Positions 1 to 9,132 are shown, numbered from the stretch's first letter. The stretch: 64,000 bases of DNA from CBDIHH01 sp965279095 (GCA_965279095.1 CBDIHH010000005.1:1-64000); one strand, 5' to 3'. Numbers and translations: made by a program. Notes: generated by a model from the letters alone, not told the origin.

Positions 1-2
1 TA

Positions 3-338
3 GCGCACGCCGCGCAGCCGCCGCCCACGCCCGCCGAGGTGAGCGTTTTCCAGGAGGGCGAGGGCTACGTGTTCCGGACCGCGGAAGACTTGGCCCTCTA
101 CACCTTCGATAAGGATGAGCCGGGCCGATCCAACTGCAGCGGCCCCTGCGCCGCCGCCTGGCCGCCAGTGATGGCGCCGGCGGGGGCCAAGGCCTTCGCC
201 CAATGGACCACGGTCCCTCGCGAAGGCGGCCTGCAATGGGCTTACCGGGGCCGGCCGGTCTACGTCTTCGCCAAGGACACGGCGGCCTCGACGGCCGGGG
301 ACGGCCTCGGCGGCGTCTGGCGCCTGGTGAAGCCTTGA
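3..338 (+). CDS. Exported Cys-Cys-W/QWAY-repeat protein, 5' end outside window (partial)
   Basis: The reading frame is open from the left edge, so the true start lies outside the window; the GTG at 39 is probably internal. The visible residues match one unit of the repeat in COG4315-type secreted proteins of unknown function: an YVF/LYTF strand, a C-SGPC pair followed by AAAWPP, then GGLQWAYRGRPVYVF and a KD turn. The first residues (AHAAQPPPTPAE) look like the end of a signal peptide and a linker. The same unit occurs three times in the protein at 13488-14795, so this is a paralogue at the other side of the island. Function is unknown for the family; the exported location is inferred. Confidence 0.75.
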   Translation, partial: AHAAQPPPTPAEVSVFQEGEGYVFRTAEDLALYTFDKDEPGRSNCSGPCAAAWPPVMAPAGAKAFAQWTTVPREGGLQWAYRGRPVYVFAKDTAASTAGDGLGGVWRLVKP

Positions 339-397
339 CCGATTCCGGCCGCGATCACGCCGAAGTCCCGGGAGGCGGGAGGGGCGAGCACTCGACC

Positions 398-1102
398 TTG
401 TCGGCTGTCGACCGCACCTTCAGCCTGCACACCGCGTCGCGGGGCAAGCGCATACCCCCGCCGTCCGCCGCCGGCGTCGTCGGCCGCAAGCCGCGTCGCC
501 AGCCGCCCGACGGGCAGGCCGCCGAGACCATCGACCGGATCGTGACCGCCGCGCAGGGGTTGTTGATGACGCCGGGCGCCAAGCGCGTCTGCGTCAAGGA
601 TGTCTGCCGCGCGGCCAGGATCTCGCGCGGGACCCTCTACCGGTATTTCGGATCGATGGACGATATCCTGGAGGCCCTTGCTCTGCGCATCCGGGACCGC
701 ACCGACCGCGACCTGCGCTGCGCCCTCGAAGGCCTCGATCCGCCCGCTCAGTTCGAGGCCATCATCACCTTCATGACCACCAACCAGGAGGCGGTCTGCG
801 CCGCGCGCCTGATGCAGGTCGAGCCGCTGTTCGTGCTGGACTACCTGCGCGGCAATTTCGCCCATTTCATCGACCGCGTGTTGACCGAGATGGGCGGCGC
901 GTTCGACGCGTTGCAGGCGGGGATGGGGCGCGAGATCGACCGCGAGGCGATCACCGAGCTGTTGGTGCGCTATGTCCTGAGCGAGCTGATGGTGCCGACC
1001 CCGGCGGGCGGCCTGCCCCTGTCCACGCGCCTGCGGCCGCTGGTGGCCGCCCTGCTGGACCTTCCAGCGCTGGCGACCGTCACGCCCATTCGAGAGGCCT
1101 GA
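398..1102 (+). CDS. TetR/AcrR family transcriptional regulator
   Basis: A one-component DNA-binding repressor of about 234 residues. The N-terminal helix-turn-helix is clear: VKDVCRAARISRGTLYRYF followed by GSMDDILEAL, the normal TetR layout with the ligand domain behind it. The start is chosen at TTG 398 because a purine-rich stretch (371-387, with GGAGG and GGGAGGGG) precedes it. An alternative TTG at 335 overlaps the stop of the upstream gene by four bases. It precedes the amidohydrolase gene at 1239, with an inverted repeat between them at 1113-1141. It is therefore the best local candidate for the regulator of the catabolic island; its ligand cannot be read from the sequence. Confidence 0.85.
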   Translation: MSAVDRTFSLHTASRGKRIPPPSAAGVVGRKPRRQPPDGQAAETIDRIVTAAQGLLMTPGAKRVCVKDVCRAARISRGTLYRYFGSMDDILEALALRIRDRTDRDLRCALEGLDPPAQFEAIITFMTTNQEAVCAARLMQVEPLFVLDYLRGNFAHFIDRVLTEMGGAFDALQAGMGREIDREAITELLVRYVLSELMVPTPAGGLPLSTRLRPLVAALLDLPALATVTPIREA

Positions 1103-1112
1103 TCGGGTCCGG

Positions 1113-1141
1113 CCGGTGCAAAAAATGCAAAAGAACACCGG
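1113..1141. promoter_or_regulatory. Inverted repeat between tetR-type gene and amidohydrolase gene
   Basis: CCGGTG and CACCGG arms are separated by 17 bases that contain two TGCAAAA direct repeats. The site starts 11 bases after the TetR stop and lies about 100 bases before the amidohydrolase start. It could be an operator; it is too short to be sure. Confidence 0.3.
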
Positions 1142-1238
1142 TTTCGTCCATCGCCGGGAACGGCCTTCGCCCACCTAATGCGCCGGCCCAACGGGCGATC
1201 TCCGGTCCAATCCGGAACAGGCGCGAGGAGACAATCCC

Positions 1239-2609
1239 ATGTCCGAGAACCTTCTGCTGATCTCCGCCGACGCTCATGTGGGCGGCTTTCCGGAAGATTA
1301 TCGCGGCTATTTCGAACCCCGGTACAGGGCGCGGGTGGACGAGCTGGTCGTCGAGGACAAGGAGTTCGTCAGCCGAGGCATCTCCCAGGATCGCTACTCC
1401 GCCGAACAGCTGGACCGTATGGACGAGCGCGCCGCGATCCGCGGCGGCGGCCTTGACGGCGCCTTCGACCTGAAGCGTCGCCTGCGGGAGCTCGACGCCG
1501 AGGGCGTCGCCGGCGAGCTGCTCAATCCCGGTCACCAGCTGTCGACCCTGCCGTTCTTCAGTCCCATCAACAAGCCGCAGCCGGCTGATCTTCGCGCCGC
1601 CGGGGCGCGCGCCTATCACCGCTGGCTGGCCGATCAGATGGCCGATTCCGGCGGGCGGCTGTTCGGCACCGCCGATGGCGGTCCCTGCGTCGACATGCCG
1701 GCGGCGATCCGCGAATTGACTTGGGTGGCCGAGCACGGCTTCGTCTCGGTGCAGCCGCCCGGATCGATCGCCGATCCCGCCCTGCCGCCGCTGACCGACC
1801 GTTGCTACGAACCCTTCTGGGCTGCCTGCGCCGACCTCGGCCTGGTGATCAACGCCCACATTGGCCACGGCTTCCCGCAGGTCGACCGCGGCGCGATGAT
1901 GATGCAGCCCAACCCGGGCCTGGCCGTCTCCCTGCAGAGCATCCCGGGCAACGAGGAGGACCGCGTCGCGGTGCGCCGCCAGGCCAACCCCGACGGGGCG
2001 CGCCAGGCCACCTATCCGGTCCGCCGCTTCATCTGGCAGATGATGATGACCGGCGTGCTTGACCGCCACCCGTCCTTGAAGATCGTGCTGGCCGAGGTCC
2101 GCGCCGACTGGGTCCCCCAGACCCTGGCCTTCCTCGACGCCCAATTCGAACGGGGCGACGCGCCGATGAAGATGAAGCCGTCGGAATACTGGGTGCGCAA
2201 CTTCTTCGTCGCTCCCTCATCGCCGCGCGACTACGAGGTGGCGATGAGGCACGAAATCGGCCTGGGCCAGTTCCTGTTGGCCACCGACTATCCGCATCCG
2301 GAAGGCACCTGGCCCAACACCCAGAACTGGCTGCGGGCCGCCTTCGCCGGCACACCCGAGGCCGAGGCCCGCCTGATCCTCGGGGAGAACGCCCTGGCCT
2401 GCTACAGGCTGGACGAGGCCGCCCTGCGCAAGGCGGCGGCCGCCATCGGCCCCAGGGTGCAGGACGTGCTGGGCGCCCCGCCGGTGTCCGACGGTCTGAT
2501 CGTCGATTTTGATCGCCGGTCCGGCTATCTCACGCCGAAGGAAGACGTCGACCTGGCCTTTCTCGCCGAAACCTTCGGCCAGGACGTTCGGGAGCTGCAG
2601 ACCGTCTGA
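1239..2609 (+). CDS. Amidohydrolase family protein (COG2159, ACMSD-like)
   Basis: A cytoplasmic 456-residue metal-dependent hydrolase or decarboxylase of the amidohydrolase_2 family, which includes aminocarboxymuconate-semialdehyde decarboxylase relatives. Visible metal-site elements are SADAHVGG at the N terminus, NAHIGHG in the middle, HPSLKIVLAEVRADW, and LLATDYPHPEGTWPN with the late aspartate. The strand-1 motif is D-x-H rather than the usual H-x-H. A GAGGAG ribosome site lies 8 bases before the ATG. It is a close-length paralogue of 17065-18432, which shares DAEGVAGE, MKMKPSEY, SSPR and DYPH-E-TWPNT. The two flank the island. The substrate is unknown; co-location with exported esterases suggests it processes the product of ester cleavage. 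Confidence 0.85.
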   Translation: MSENLLLISADAHVGGFPEDYRGYFEPRYRARVDELVVEDKEFVSRGISQDRYSAEQLDRMDERAAIRGGGLDGAFDLKRRLRELDAEGVAGELLNPGHQLSTLPFFSPINKPQPADLRAAGARAYHRWLADQMADSGGRLFGTADGGPCVDMPAAIRELTWVAEHGFVSVQPPGSIADPALPPLTDRCYEPFWAACADLGLVINAHIGHGFPQVDRGAMMMQPNPGLAVSLQSIPGNEEDRVAVRRQANPDGARQATYPVRRFIWQMMMTGVLDRHPSLKIVLAEVRADWVPQTLAFLDAQFERGDAPMKMKPSEYWVRNFFVAPSSPRDYEVAMRHEIGLGQFLLATDYPHPEGTWPNTQNWLRAAFAGTPEAEARLILGENALACYRLDEAALRKAAAAIGPRVQDVLGAPPVSDGLIVDFDRRSGYLTPKEDVDLAFLAETFGQDVRELQTV

Positions 2610-2626
2610 CCCGGGCGCCTGCGTCC

Positions 2627-3742
2627 CTACAAGGACTCGTAGAGCGCCTGGATCAGTCGTCCGGAGCGCGAGTCCTTCTGGTGGCCCTGGCCGAGGTGCG
2701 CGTTCTGGGCATAGGCGAAGCTGACGCCGGCGTCGCGGTCTGCGAAGGCGAGGGACCCGCCCGACCCGCCAGAGCCGAAGGCCCCGGGGTTCGGCCCCAT
2801 CCAGGCGAAGACGTTGGACAGGGCGAAGCCGCGGGCGAAGCGCACCTCGAACACCTCCGCGCCCACCCCCGCGGCCTCCATCTGCGCCACGGTCATGCCG
2901 AACCACGGGCCGCTGACGTAGGAGGCCGTCGCCTCGTCCATGGTCTTGTTGGTCAGCAGGTGCACGCCGTCCTGCGTTCCCCCCACGGCGAGGACGCCAT
3001 AGATCCGCGCCAGGGCGCGGGCGTTGGTGTGGCCGTTGCCGGCGGGGATCTCGGCGCGGCGGAACTCCAGATTATTGCGCGAGAAGGCGTTTTGAGGAGC
3101 GCCGGGGATGACCACCTCGGCGACACGGCTGTCTAGAGCGGCTGGCGTTCCGATCCAGGCGTCGGCGTTCAGCGGGTCGCAGACATGCTGGCGAAGGTAG
3201 GCGCCCACCGACTGGCCGCTGATCCTGCGGATCAGTTCGCCGACCAGATGGCCGTAGGTGATCGAGTGATAGGCGTGGGCGGTGCCGGGCGGCCACCGGG
3301 GCGCGGCGGCGGCCAGGGCCGTGACCATGGCGTCCCAGTCGGTCGGCGAAACGCCCGGGGGGATGTCGGGCAGGCCGGCCCTGTGGTCGAACAGGTATTT
3401 GACCTTGGTCTCCGCCTTGCCGTTCGCGCCGTATTCGGGCCAGTAGCGCGTCACTGGCGCCTCGGGGTCGAGCCTGCCCTGCTCGATCAGCATGTTTCCG
3501 CACAGGCCCGTCAGCCCCTTGGTGGTTGAGGCGACGATGACGATGGTGTCGCGGTCCCAGGGCCGGGTCCTCGCGGCGTCCGCCCAGCCGCCCCACAGGT
3601 CAACCACCGGCTTGCCGTCCACAGTGACGGCCACCGACGCGCCCAGCTCGTCGAACTGGGCCCAGTTGTCGGCGAAGACGCCCCGCACCCGCTCAAAGCG
3701 CGGATCGACGGAGCCGTGGATAGGCGGGGAGGGGGTCATCAT
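2627..3742 (-). CDS. Class C beta-lactamase-related serine hydrolase
   Basis: A 371-residue member of the beta-lactamase/EstB/D-peptidase family (PF00144). The catalytic SxxK is S72-T-T-K75 (VASTTKGLTG). The second motif is around Tyr158 (HAYHSITYGHLVGE), a form common in EstB-like esterases rather than true lactamases. No signal peptide is visible, so it is probably cytoplasmic. Its ATG overlaps the stop of the upstream carboxylesterase by four bases (ATGA), so the two are translationally coupled and likely act on related esters. A second in-frame ATG follows immediately. Assignment as esterase rather than peptidase or lactamase is inference. Confidence 0.85.
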   Translation of the reverse strand: MMTPSPPIHGSVDPRFERVRGVFADNWAQFDELGASVAVTVDGKPVVDLWGGWADAARTRPWDRDTIVIVASTTKGLTGLCGNMLIEQGRLDPEAPVTRYWPEYGANGKAETKVKYLFDHRAGLPDIPPGVSPTDWDAMVTALAAAAPRWPPGTAHAYHSITYGHLVGELIRRISGQSVGAYLRQHVCDPLNADAWIGTPAALDSRVAEVVIPGAPQNAFSRNNLEFRRAEIPAGNGHTNARALARIYGVLAVGGTQDGVHLLTNKTMDEATASYVSGPWFGMTVAQMEAAGVGAEVFEVRFARGFALSNVFAWMGPNPGAFGSGGSGGSLAFADRDAGVSFAYAQNAHLGQGHQKDSRSGRLIQALYESL

Positions 3743-5454
3743 GCGTGGGCGGCTTCCTGGAGCAGGGCCCGCAGCCTGGCCCGCGGGTCGACCTCGACCC
3801 GCGGTGTCACGTCGAACAGCATCGTGGCGCGATGGTGGGGCGTGTACGGCCGCCAGTCGGGGATCTCGGGGTTGTTGGGATCGCCGGTCTCGGCGAAGCG
3901 CACCCAGGTGTCGCTCATGATCTTGGCCATGCGCGCGTTCTCGGGGCGGCTACCGGACATGCTCGACCTGTCGTAATTGGCCATGGCGAAGGGGATGTCG
4001 CCGCCGTGCGGGGCCCCGATCTTCCCGCCCAGGGCGGTGGACGTGTAGTCGAAGCGGTAGACATAGGCGGGGGCGCCGCCCGCGGCCGCCTTGCGCTCGG
4101 CCCAGGTGGCCGCCCCGGCCCACATCACCCGGTCGGTGATGAAGGCGCAGGCCAGGTCCGTGGGCGTGGCGTCGGGCCGCTCGCGCCGGTATTCGTCGAT
4201 GATGGGATCGGCCAGCTTGCCGAACATGCCCTCGGCCATCTTCCTCATCCCGTCCTCGGGCATGCGTCCGAACCAGGGCTGGCCGTACATGATCATGGTC
4301 ATGTCGTCGCGGGTGGAGCCGACCAGCACCGGCACGTCCTTGCCGAGCGGCGAGGCCACCGGTTCCATCGGCTGGCGCGGGATGACCTTTCCGTCGAGCA
4401 CCGGCTGCAGGGGCATGAAGGCCGCGCCGTCGGAGGCCGACGACAGGCCGCTGCCGATGGCGACGCCGATCAGTTCGGCCTCGCGCACCAGCCGGTCTGC
4501 GGGAACGTCGCGAAGCCTCTGAAAATCCTTCGGCGCGATGTCCAGGCGCGCCATCAGCCGCTCGGCCGCCGCCGCCGCGCTGTCGGGCGTGTTCACCGTC
4601 AGCAGCGGGCCGCTCATCAGGTTGGCGCGGTGGAACAGGCCCTTGGCGTCCGGCATGGCCATCAGCACGCTGGACTTCGACGCCCCGCCGGAGGAGCCGA
4701 AGATCATCACCCGGTCGGGGTCGCCGCCGAAGGCCTCGATGTTGTCGCGCACCCATGTCAGGGCCAGCACGATGTCGAGCATGCCGGCGTTGCCCGAGGC
4801 GGCGTAGTCGGCCCCGCCGACCTGGGCCAGGTTAAGGAAGCCCAGGGCGCCGAGGCGGTGGTTGATGGTCACCACAACCGCGTCGCCGCGGCCGGCCAGG
4901 CCCTCGCCGTCATACAGGGGCCAGGCCCCGCTCCCGGAGCTGAAGGCGCCCCCGTGCAGCCACACCATCACCGGTCGCTTGCGGCTGCGGCCGAGGCCCG
5001 AGGTCCACACGTTGAGGACCAGGCAGTCCTCACCCTGCGCCGGCTCGTCGCCGGACATCCCGTGCAGGAAGGCCATGAAGTCCTTCATGCGCTGGGCGGT
5101 ATCGGCGTCGGGCTGGGGGCCGGTCCCGGCGCCGCCCGCCTCGGCGTGGCTGGCCTGGGGGGCGTTGGGGCCGAAGGCGACGGTGTCCCGGATCCCCGCC
5201 CAGGGCGTGACCGGGGAGGGGGGCATGAAGCGGTTCCGGCCGGAGGTGTCCGCGCCGTAGGGGATGCCCCGGTAGATGAAGACATTCCCGGCGTGGGCGC
5301 CGCGCACCTTACCGCCGGTGGTTTCGACAACGCTGTCCATGATCGCTCTTCCCTGGCTGGCTTGGGCGCGGACGAGCCTGGGGATCGCGAGCGCGCCGGC
5401 GGCCGCCATGCCGACCGCCAGGGCCCGGCGTCGGTGCATGCCCGGAATGGTCAT
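3739..5454 (-). CDS. Exported type B carboxylesterase
   Basis: An alpha/beta-hydrolase of 571 residues that cleaves carboxylic esters. The start at 5454 is preferred over an upstream in-frame start because AAGGGAGA precedes it and it gives a clean export signal with HRRRALAVG and a hydrophobic core, Tat-like. Visible signatures: oxyanion-hole HGGAFSSGSG (about 167-176), type B signature EDCLVLNVW (142-150), the nucleophile Ser255 in GSSGG, and the C-terminal histidine in APHGGDIPFA. It is strongly similar in layout to the esterase at 14859 (shared FLHGMSGDE, QGEDCLVLNVW, DNIEAFGGDP), so these are paralogues. It heads a two-gene unit with the serine hydrolase downstream. Confidence 0.88.
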   Translation of the reverse strand: MTIPGMHRRRALAVGMAAAGALAIPRLVRAQASQGRAIMDSVVETTGGKVRGAHAGNVFIYRGIPYGADTSGRNRFMPPSPVTPWAGIRDTVAFGPNAPQASHAEAGGAGTGPQPDADTAQRMKDFMAFLHGMSGDEPAQGEDCLVLNVWTSGLGRSRKRPVMVWLHGGAFSSGSGAWPLYDGEGLAGRGDAVVVTINHRLGALGFLNLAQVGGADYAASGNAGMLDIVLALTWVRDNIEAFGGDPDRVMIFGSSGGASKSSVLMAMPDAKGLFHRANLMSGPLLTVNTPDSAAAAAERLMARLDIAPKDFQRLRDVPADRLVREAELIGVAIGSGLSSASDGAAFMPLQPVLDGKVIPRQPMEPVASPLGKDVPVLVGSTRDDMTMIMYGQPWFGRMPEDGMRKMAEGMFGKLADPIIDEYRRERPDATPTDLACAFITDRVMWAGAATWAERKAAAGGAPAYVYRFDYTSTALGGKIGAPHGGDIPFAMANYDRSSMSGSRPENARMAKIMSDTWVRFAETGDPNNPEIPDWRPYTPHHRATMLFDVTPRVEVDPRARLRALLQEAAHA

Positions 5455-5545
5455 CGGCGGTCTCCCTTGGCCCGGATCTGGACGCCCGGTGCGACGCAGA
5501 TGAGCCCATCGCCCGGGCAAAATCGACCACCGACGCCGCGGCGGA

Positions 5546-5562
5546 CTTGACCGGGGGTCAAG
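5546..5562. promoter_or_regulatory. TTGACC-N3-GGTCAA palindrome between divergent esterase and GST genes
   Basis: CTTGACC, three G, GGTCAAG: a 17-base palindrome in the 224-base divergent region. A closely similar palindrome is at 6471-6493 before the TonB receptor. It could be an operator shared by the esterase, GST and receptor genes. Each half also resembles a -35 box, so divergent promoters are an alternative. Confidence 0.4.
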
Positions 5563-5678
5563 CGTGGGGGCCTGCCCTTGGCCCCCGCTCCCGGCCAGGG
5601 TGCAGGTCAGGGCGCAGCATTTGACTGCCCGACCGCGGCCCCGGCCGCGTCACAAGACCAGACCCAAAGGGAGAGACC

Positions 5679-6434
5679 ATGTTTCGACTTGGCATAGCCG
5701 GCGCCCTGGCCGTCGCCGTCCTCGCGGGAAGCCTCGCCGTCCCCGCCGCAGCCGCGACCTATCCGACCACAAAGCCCTCGGGCGAGCCAATGCTGACCAT
5801 CTACCACGCCGAGGGGCGCCGCTCGGAGCGGATCGTCTGGTTCTGCGAGGAGGTCGGCCTGCCCTACACGCTGAAGTTCAAGTCCGGCGACCTGGCCGCC
5901 TCGGGCGCGATGGCCCGCGAGGTCAATCCGATGATGGCCATGTTCCCGACGGTGATCTACGGCGATACGGTGATGGTGGAGTCCTCGGCCATCCTGCAGC
6001 TGCTGCAGGAGCGCTACGGGGCCGGCAAGCTGGCGCCCGCCAAGGACGATCCCGACTACGTCAAATATCTCCAGTGGCTACACTTCGCCGAAGGCTCTGC
6101 GGCGCCGCGGTTCATCACCGAGTTCCTGCTGACCAAGGCGGTCGAGGGCCGCGAGCCCCCGCCGATCGTCAAGGCGCAGATGGGGCGCACCGATCAGGTG
6201 CTGCGCTATCTCGAGGACTATCTGTCGCACCATCCCTACTTCGGCGGCGACCAGTTCTCCATCGCCGACATCATGATGCACTTCGAGATCAACTTTGAGT
6301 CGATGGTCGCCCGGCACGACATGACGCCCTATCCCCACGTCATGGACTGGTTCAAGCGCGTGGAGGCCCGACCGGCGTTCAAGAAGATGCGCGCCGTCGC
6401 CCTGCCGAACGGCTTCATCGGGGTGCCGCAGTAG
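5679..6434 (+). CDS. Glutathione S-transferase family protein with export signal
   Basis: A 251-residue protein with a thioredoxin-like N-terminal GST domain (LTIYHAEGRRSERIVWFCEE, then FPTVIYGDTVMVESSAILQ) and the helical C-terminal domain (FSIADIMMHFE, RVEARPAFKK). What is unusual is the first 26 residues: MFRLGIAGALAVAVLAGSLA followed by VPAAAAT, a standard signal peptide with an A-x-A cleavage site. Canonical GSTs are cytosolic. AAAGGGAGAG precedes the ATG. It lies between an exported esterase and a TonB receptor, so a periplasmic role with the same compound is likely. The substrate, and whether it uses glutathione, cannot be told from the sequence. Confidence 0.85.
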   Translation: MFRLGIAGALAVAVLAGSLAVPAAAATYPTTKPSGEPMLTIYHAEGRRSERIVWFCEEVGLPYTLKFKSGDLAASGAMAREVNPMMAMFPTVIYGDTVMVESSAILQLLQERYGAGKLAPAKDDPDYVKYLQWLHFAEGSAAPRFITEFLLTKAVEGREPPPIVKAQMGRTDQVLRYLEDYLSHHPYFGGDQFSIADIMMHFEINFESMVARHDMTPYPHVMDWFKRVEARPAFKKMRAVALPNGFIGVPQ

Positions 6435-6441
6435 GCGAGAG

Positions 6442-6459
6442 GGCGCCCCCACGGGCGCC
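6442..6459 (+). terminator. Possible terminator hairpin after GST gene
   Basis: GGCGCCC and GGGCGCC arms with a four-base loop start eight bases after the GST stop. No T-run follows, so termination here is only a guess. Confidence 0.3.
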
Positions 6460-6470
6460 TGAGCTCCACG

Positions 6471-6493
6471 GCGCTTGACCCGGAGTCAAGCGC
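6471..6493. promoter_or_regulatory. Perfect 9-5-9 palindrome upstream of TonB receptor
   Basis: GCGCTTGAC, CCGGA, GTCAAGCGC. The core TTGACCCGGAGTCAA differs at two positions from the core at 5547-5561. Absence of a T-run argues against a terminator; recurrence in two promoter regions of the same island argues for a regulator binding site. Confidence 0.45.
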
Positions 6494-6849
6494 CCAAGAG
6501 GGCAGGGGTGGCTGCACAGTATTGCCAGTTCTGTATAGTCAAACCAGACGAGTCTGGCCGGTCGGGGCGAACCGCCTACAGCCGGTGCAGACTTCGACGA
6601 TAATAATTGATGCGTCTCAAGCGCACGTCACAGGGAAGAAACCAAAGGGCTGAACCCATCGAGCTTTTGCCGCGCCCAACCGCGTAAGCGAATAACGGGG
6701 CCGCGCCCCACGGTCGTCGGCGCAGCACGCTTGCAAAGGCGATGCTCCCCCGACCGGAAGTCCGCGACTGCGAACAATCGTCGGCCAGACGCCTTATTGG
6801 GGGGGCGCTCCGGTCTCCACAACCAAGAAGAAGACATAGGGAGATTAGA

Positions 6850-9132
6850 ATGCGTAAGTCTTATTTCTGCGGCGGTTCGATCATCGCGCTCGCAGCCATG
6901 GCGGTTCTCGCGCCTGCGCCGGCCTCGGCCGCGACCGCCGCCGCCGCCGCCTCGTCCGGACTGGATGAAGTGGTCGTCGTCGCCCGGCGCGCCGAAGAGC
7001 GCCTGCAGGACGTGCCGATCTCGGTCACGGCCATCACCTCGGACAGCCTGAAACAGGCCAACGTCTCGAGCAGCTCCGACCTGATCAAGCTGGTGCCGAG
7101 CCTGAACGTCCAGCAGGGCGCGACCGGACCGGGCACCAACTACTCCCTGCGCGGCATTCGCACCGGGGTGGTGACCTACTTCGCCGAAGTCCCCAATGCG
7201 GCCGGCCAGAACGCGAGCGTCGACGACCAGATCTGGGACCTGAGTTCGGTTCAGGCCCTGGCGGGTCCGCAGGGCACCCTGTTCGGCCGTAACTCCACCG
7301 GCGGCGCCATCCTGTTCATCCCGCAAAAGCCCACCGACCAATTCGAAGGCTCGGTCGACGGCAAGCTCGGCAACTACAACCTGCGTGAGTTCACCGGGGT
7401 GGTGAACATTCCGCTGAGCGACATGTTCAAGATCCGCGCCGGCACGCGCATCATCCGCCGCGACGCGGTGGTCGAGAACTTCGCCAACGGTCCGGACCAG
7501 CAAAGCCAGGAGCGGGAAGCCTATCGCATCTCGGCCCTGTTCACCCCCAACGACCGGATCACCAACTACACGGTGGCCGACTATGAGCACCGCGACGAGG
7601 CGCCCTATGCGCTGATCGGCTCGGCCTGGATCCGCAACGCGGGCTGTAACGTCGGCGCCTGCCTGCCCGGCTACACCCTGGGCCTCGCCACGGCGATCGG
7701 CGACGCGCAGGAGGCCCGGGGGATCCGCTCCACCGGCATCATCTCGCCGGCCTATACCTGGCTGAAGAGCTACGGCATCTCCAACAACTTCTCGTTCGAA
7801 TTGATGAAGGGGATGACGGTCAAATACATCGCGGCCTATCGCCATTCCAAATCCGAGGAAGGGTCCGAGAAGTCCAACACGTCCCTGCCCATCGAATACG
7901 GGATCAACCACAACTTCGGCACCAAGACCTGGACCCACGAATTGCAGCTGCAAGGCAAGCTGTTCGAGCGCCTGGACTATACGGTGGGTTATTTCAATCT
8001 CGACACCACCAGCCGCAACGGCACCACCTACGCCCTGCTGCTGCCGCCCGGCGCCACCGCCACCTACCTGACCAGCACCTCGCGTCGGAACATCAACGAC
8101 AACCAGAGCAAGGCGGTCTACGCCCAGGCCACCCTGGCCGTCACCCAGGCCTGGAACGTCACGGCCGGCGTCCGCCGCACCGAGGACGACGCCGGGCTGG
8201 TGGCCAACAGCCGCGCGCCGCAGTTCACCTTCTCCGGACCCAATGTCTGCACCGTGCCCGCGACTCTCAGCGGCGTCGACATCGCGGCCTGCACCCGCAC
8301 GCTGAAGGGCAAGTTCGAGGCGACGACCTACAACCTTTCGACGGACTACCGGATCAACCAGGACGTCCTGGTCTACGCCACCACGCGGCGTGGCTATAAC
8401 ACCGGGGGCTTCAACGGCAGCGTTCCCGCCACCAACACGCCGGGGGCGCCGCAGGTCACCTACGATCCGGAGTTCATCACCGACTACGAGGCCGGCATCA
8501 AGGCGGACTGGACCATCGGCGGCGCGCCCCTGCGCACCAACCTGTCCTTCTTCCTGGCCAAATACACGGACATCCAGCGCTCGCAGCGGGGCTTCCTGCC
8601 CAGCGGCCAGCTGTTCACCGGCACCGCCAACGGGCCCAAGGCGACGATCAAGGGCGCCCAGCTGGAATCGGCCTTCAAGCCGATCCCCGAACTGACCCTG
8701 GTGTTCAACTATGGCTGGCTCGACACCCGCTACGACGTCGGCTCCAACGCCTTCCCCAAGGGCAACAAGTTCGCCCAGGCGCCGGAAACCACCGTCAACT
8801 TCGGGGCCAACTACCGCCACCCGGTCTCGGCGGGCGGGGACATGATCGCCTCGCTCAACTATGCCTATCAGAGCGAAGTGAACTTCCAGGACGACCAGTC
8901 GACCGCCGGCAAGGGCGTCTTCCAGAAGGGCTACGGCATCCTCGACCTGCGTCTGGGCTGGGAGAACATCGGCGATCGCAAGCTCGACGTGGTCGCCTTC
9001 GTCAAGAACGCCACGGATGAGGAATACGCCATCGAGCGTCAGGACCAGTCGGCCCTCTTCGGCTTCACCGGCTCGGTCTACAATGATCCTCGGATGTATG
9101 GCGTCCAGGTGACCTACCGCTTCGGCGGCTGA
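6850..9132 (+). CDS. TonB-dependent outer-membrane receptor
   Basis: A 760-residue energised outer-membrane transporter. The ATG at 6850 is chosen over one 36 codons upstream because GGGAGATTAG precedes it and a signal peptide follows directly (KSYFCGGSIIALAAMAVLAP, then ASA). The mature N terminus has a TonB-box-like DEVVVVARRAEERLQD and the plug domain (VPISVTAIT, SLRGIRTG, LAGPQGTLFGRNSTGGAI). The rest is a beta-barrel ending in YGVQVTYRFGG with a terminal aromatic pattern. This type is typical of Caulobacterales and Sphingomonads for import of large or hydrophobic compounds. Neighbouring exported esterases suggest it brings in their ester substrate; the substrate itself is unknown. Confidence 0.92.
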   Translation: MRKSYFCGGSIIALAAMAVLAPAPASAATAAAAASSGLDEVVVVARRAEERLQDVPISVTAITSDSLKQANVSSSSDLIKLVPSLNVQQGATGPGTNYSLRGIRTGVVTYFAEVPNAAGQNASVDDQIWDLSSVQALAGPQGTLFGRNSTGGAILFIPQKPTDQFEGSVDGKLGNYNLREFTGVVNIPLSDMFKIRAGTRIIRRDAVVENFANGPDQQSQEREAYRISALFTPNDRITNYTVADYEHRDEAPYALIGSAWIRNAGCNVGACLPGYTLGLATAIGDAQEARGIRSTGIISPAYTWLKSYGISNNFSFELMKGMTVKYIAAYRHSKSEEGSEKSNTSLPIEYGINHNFGTKTWTHELQLQGKLFERLDYTVGYFNLDTTSRNGTTYALLLPPGATATYLTSTSRRNINDNQSKAVYAQATLAVTQAWNVTAGVRRTEDDAGLVANSRAPQFTFSGPNVCTVPATLSGVDIAACTRTLKGKFEATTYNLSTDYRINQDVLVYATTRRGYNTGGFNGSVPATNTPGAPQVTYDPEFITDYEAGIKADWTIGGAPLRTNLSFFLAKYTDIQRSQRGFLPSGQLFTGTANGPKATIKGAQLESAFKPIPELTLVFNYGWLDTRYDVGSNAFPKGNKFAQAPETTVNFGANYRHPVSAGGDMIASLNYAYQSEVNFQDDQSTAGKGVFQKGYGILDLRLGWENIGDRKLDVVAFVKNATDEEYAIERQDQSALFGFTGSVYNDPRMYGVQVTYRFGG

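Larger units (their letters stand above)
6435..6849. other. 415-base intergenic region before the TonB receptor
   Basis: No convincing gene. It holds a GC hairpin just after the GST stop (6442-6459), the long palindrome at 6471-6493, and a comparatively AT-rich stretch around 6595-6612. The receptor promoter is probably here, but no good -35/-10 pair could be fixed. Confidence 0.6.

Noticed and set aside
6471..6493. Intrinsic terminator
   Set aside because: Strong stem but no T-run on either strand, and a twin palindrome lies in a divergent promoter region.
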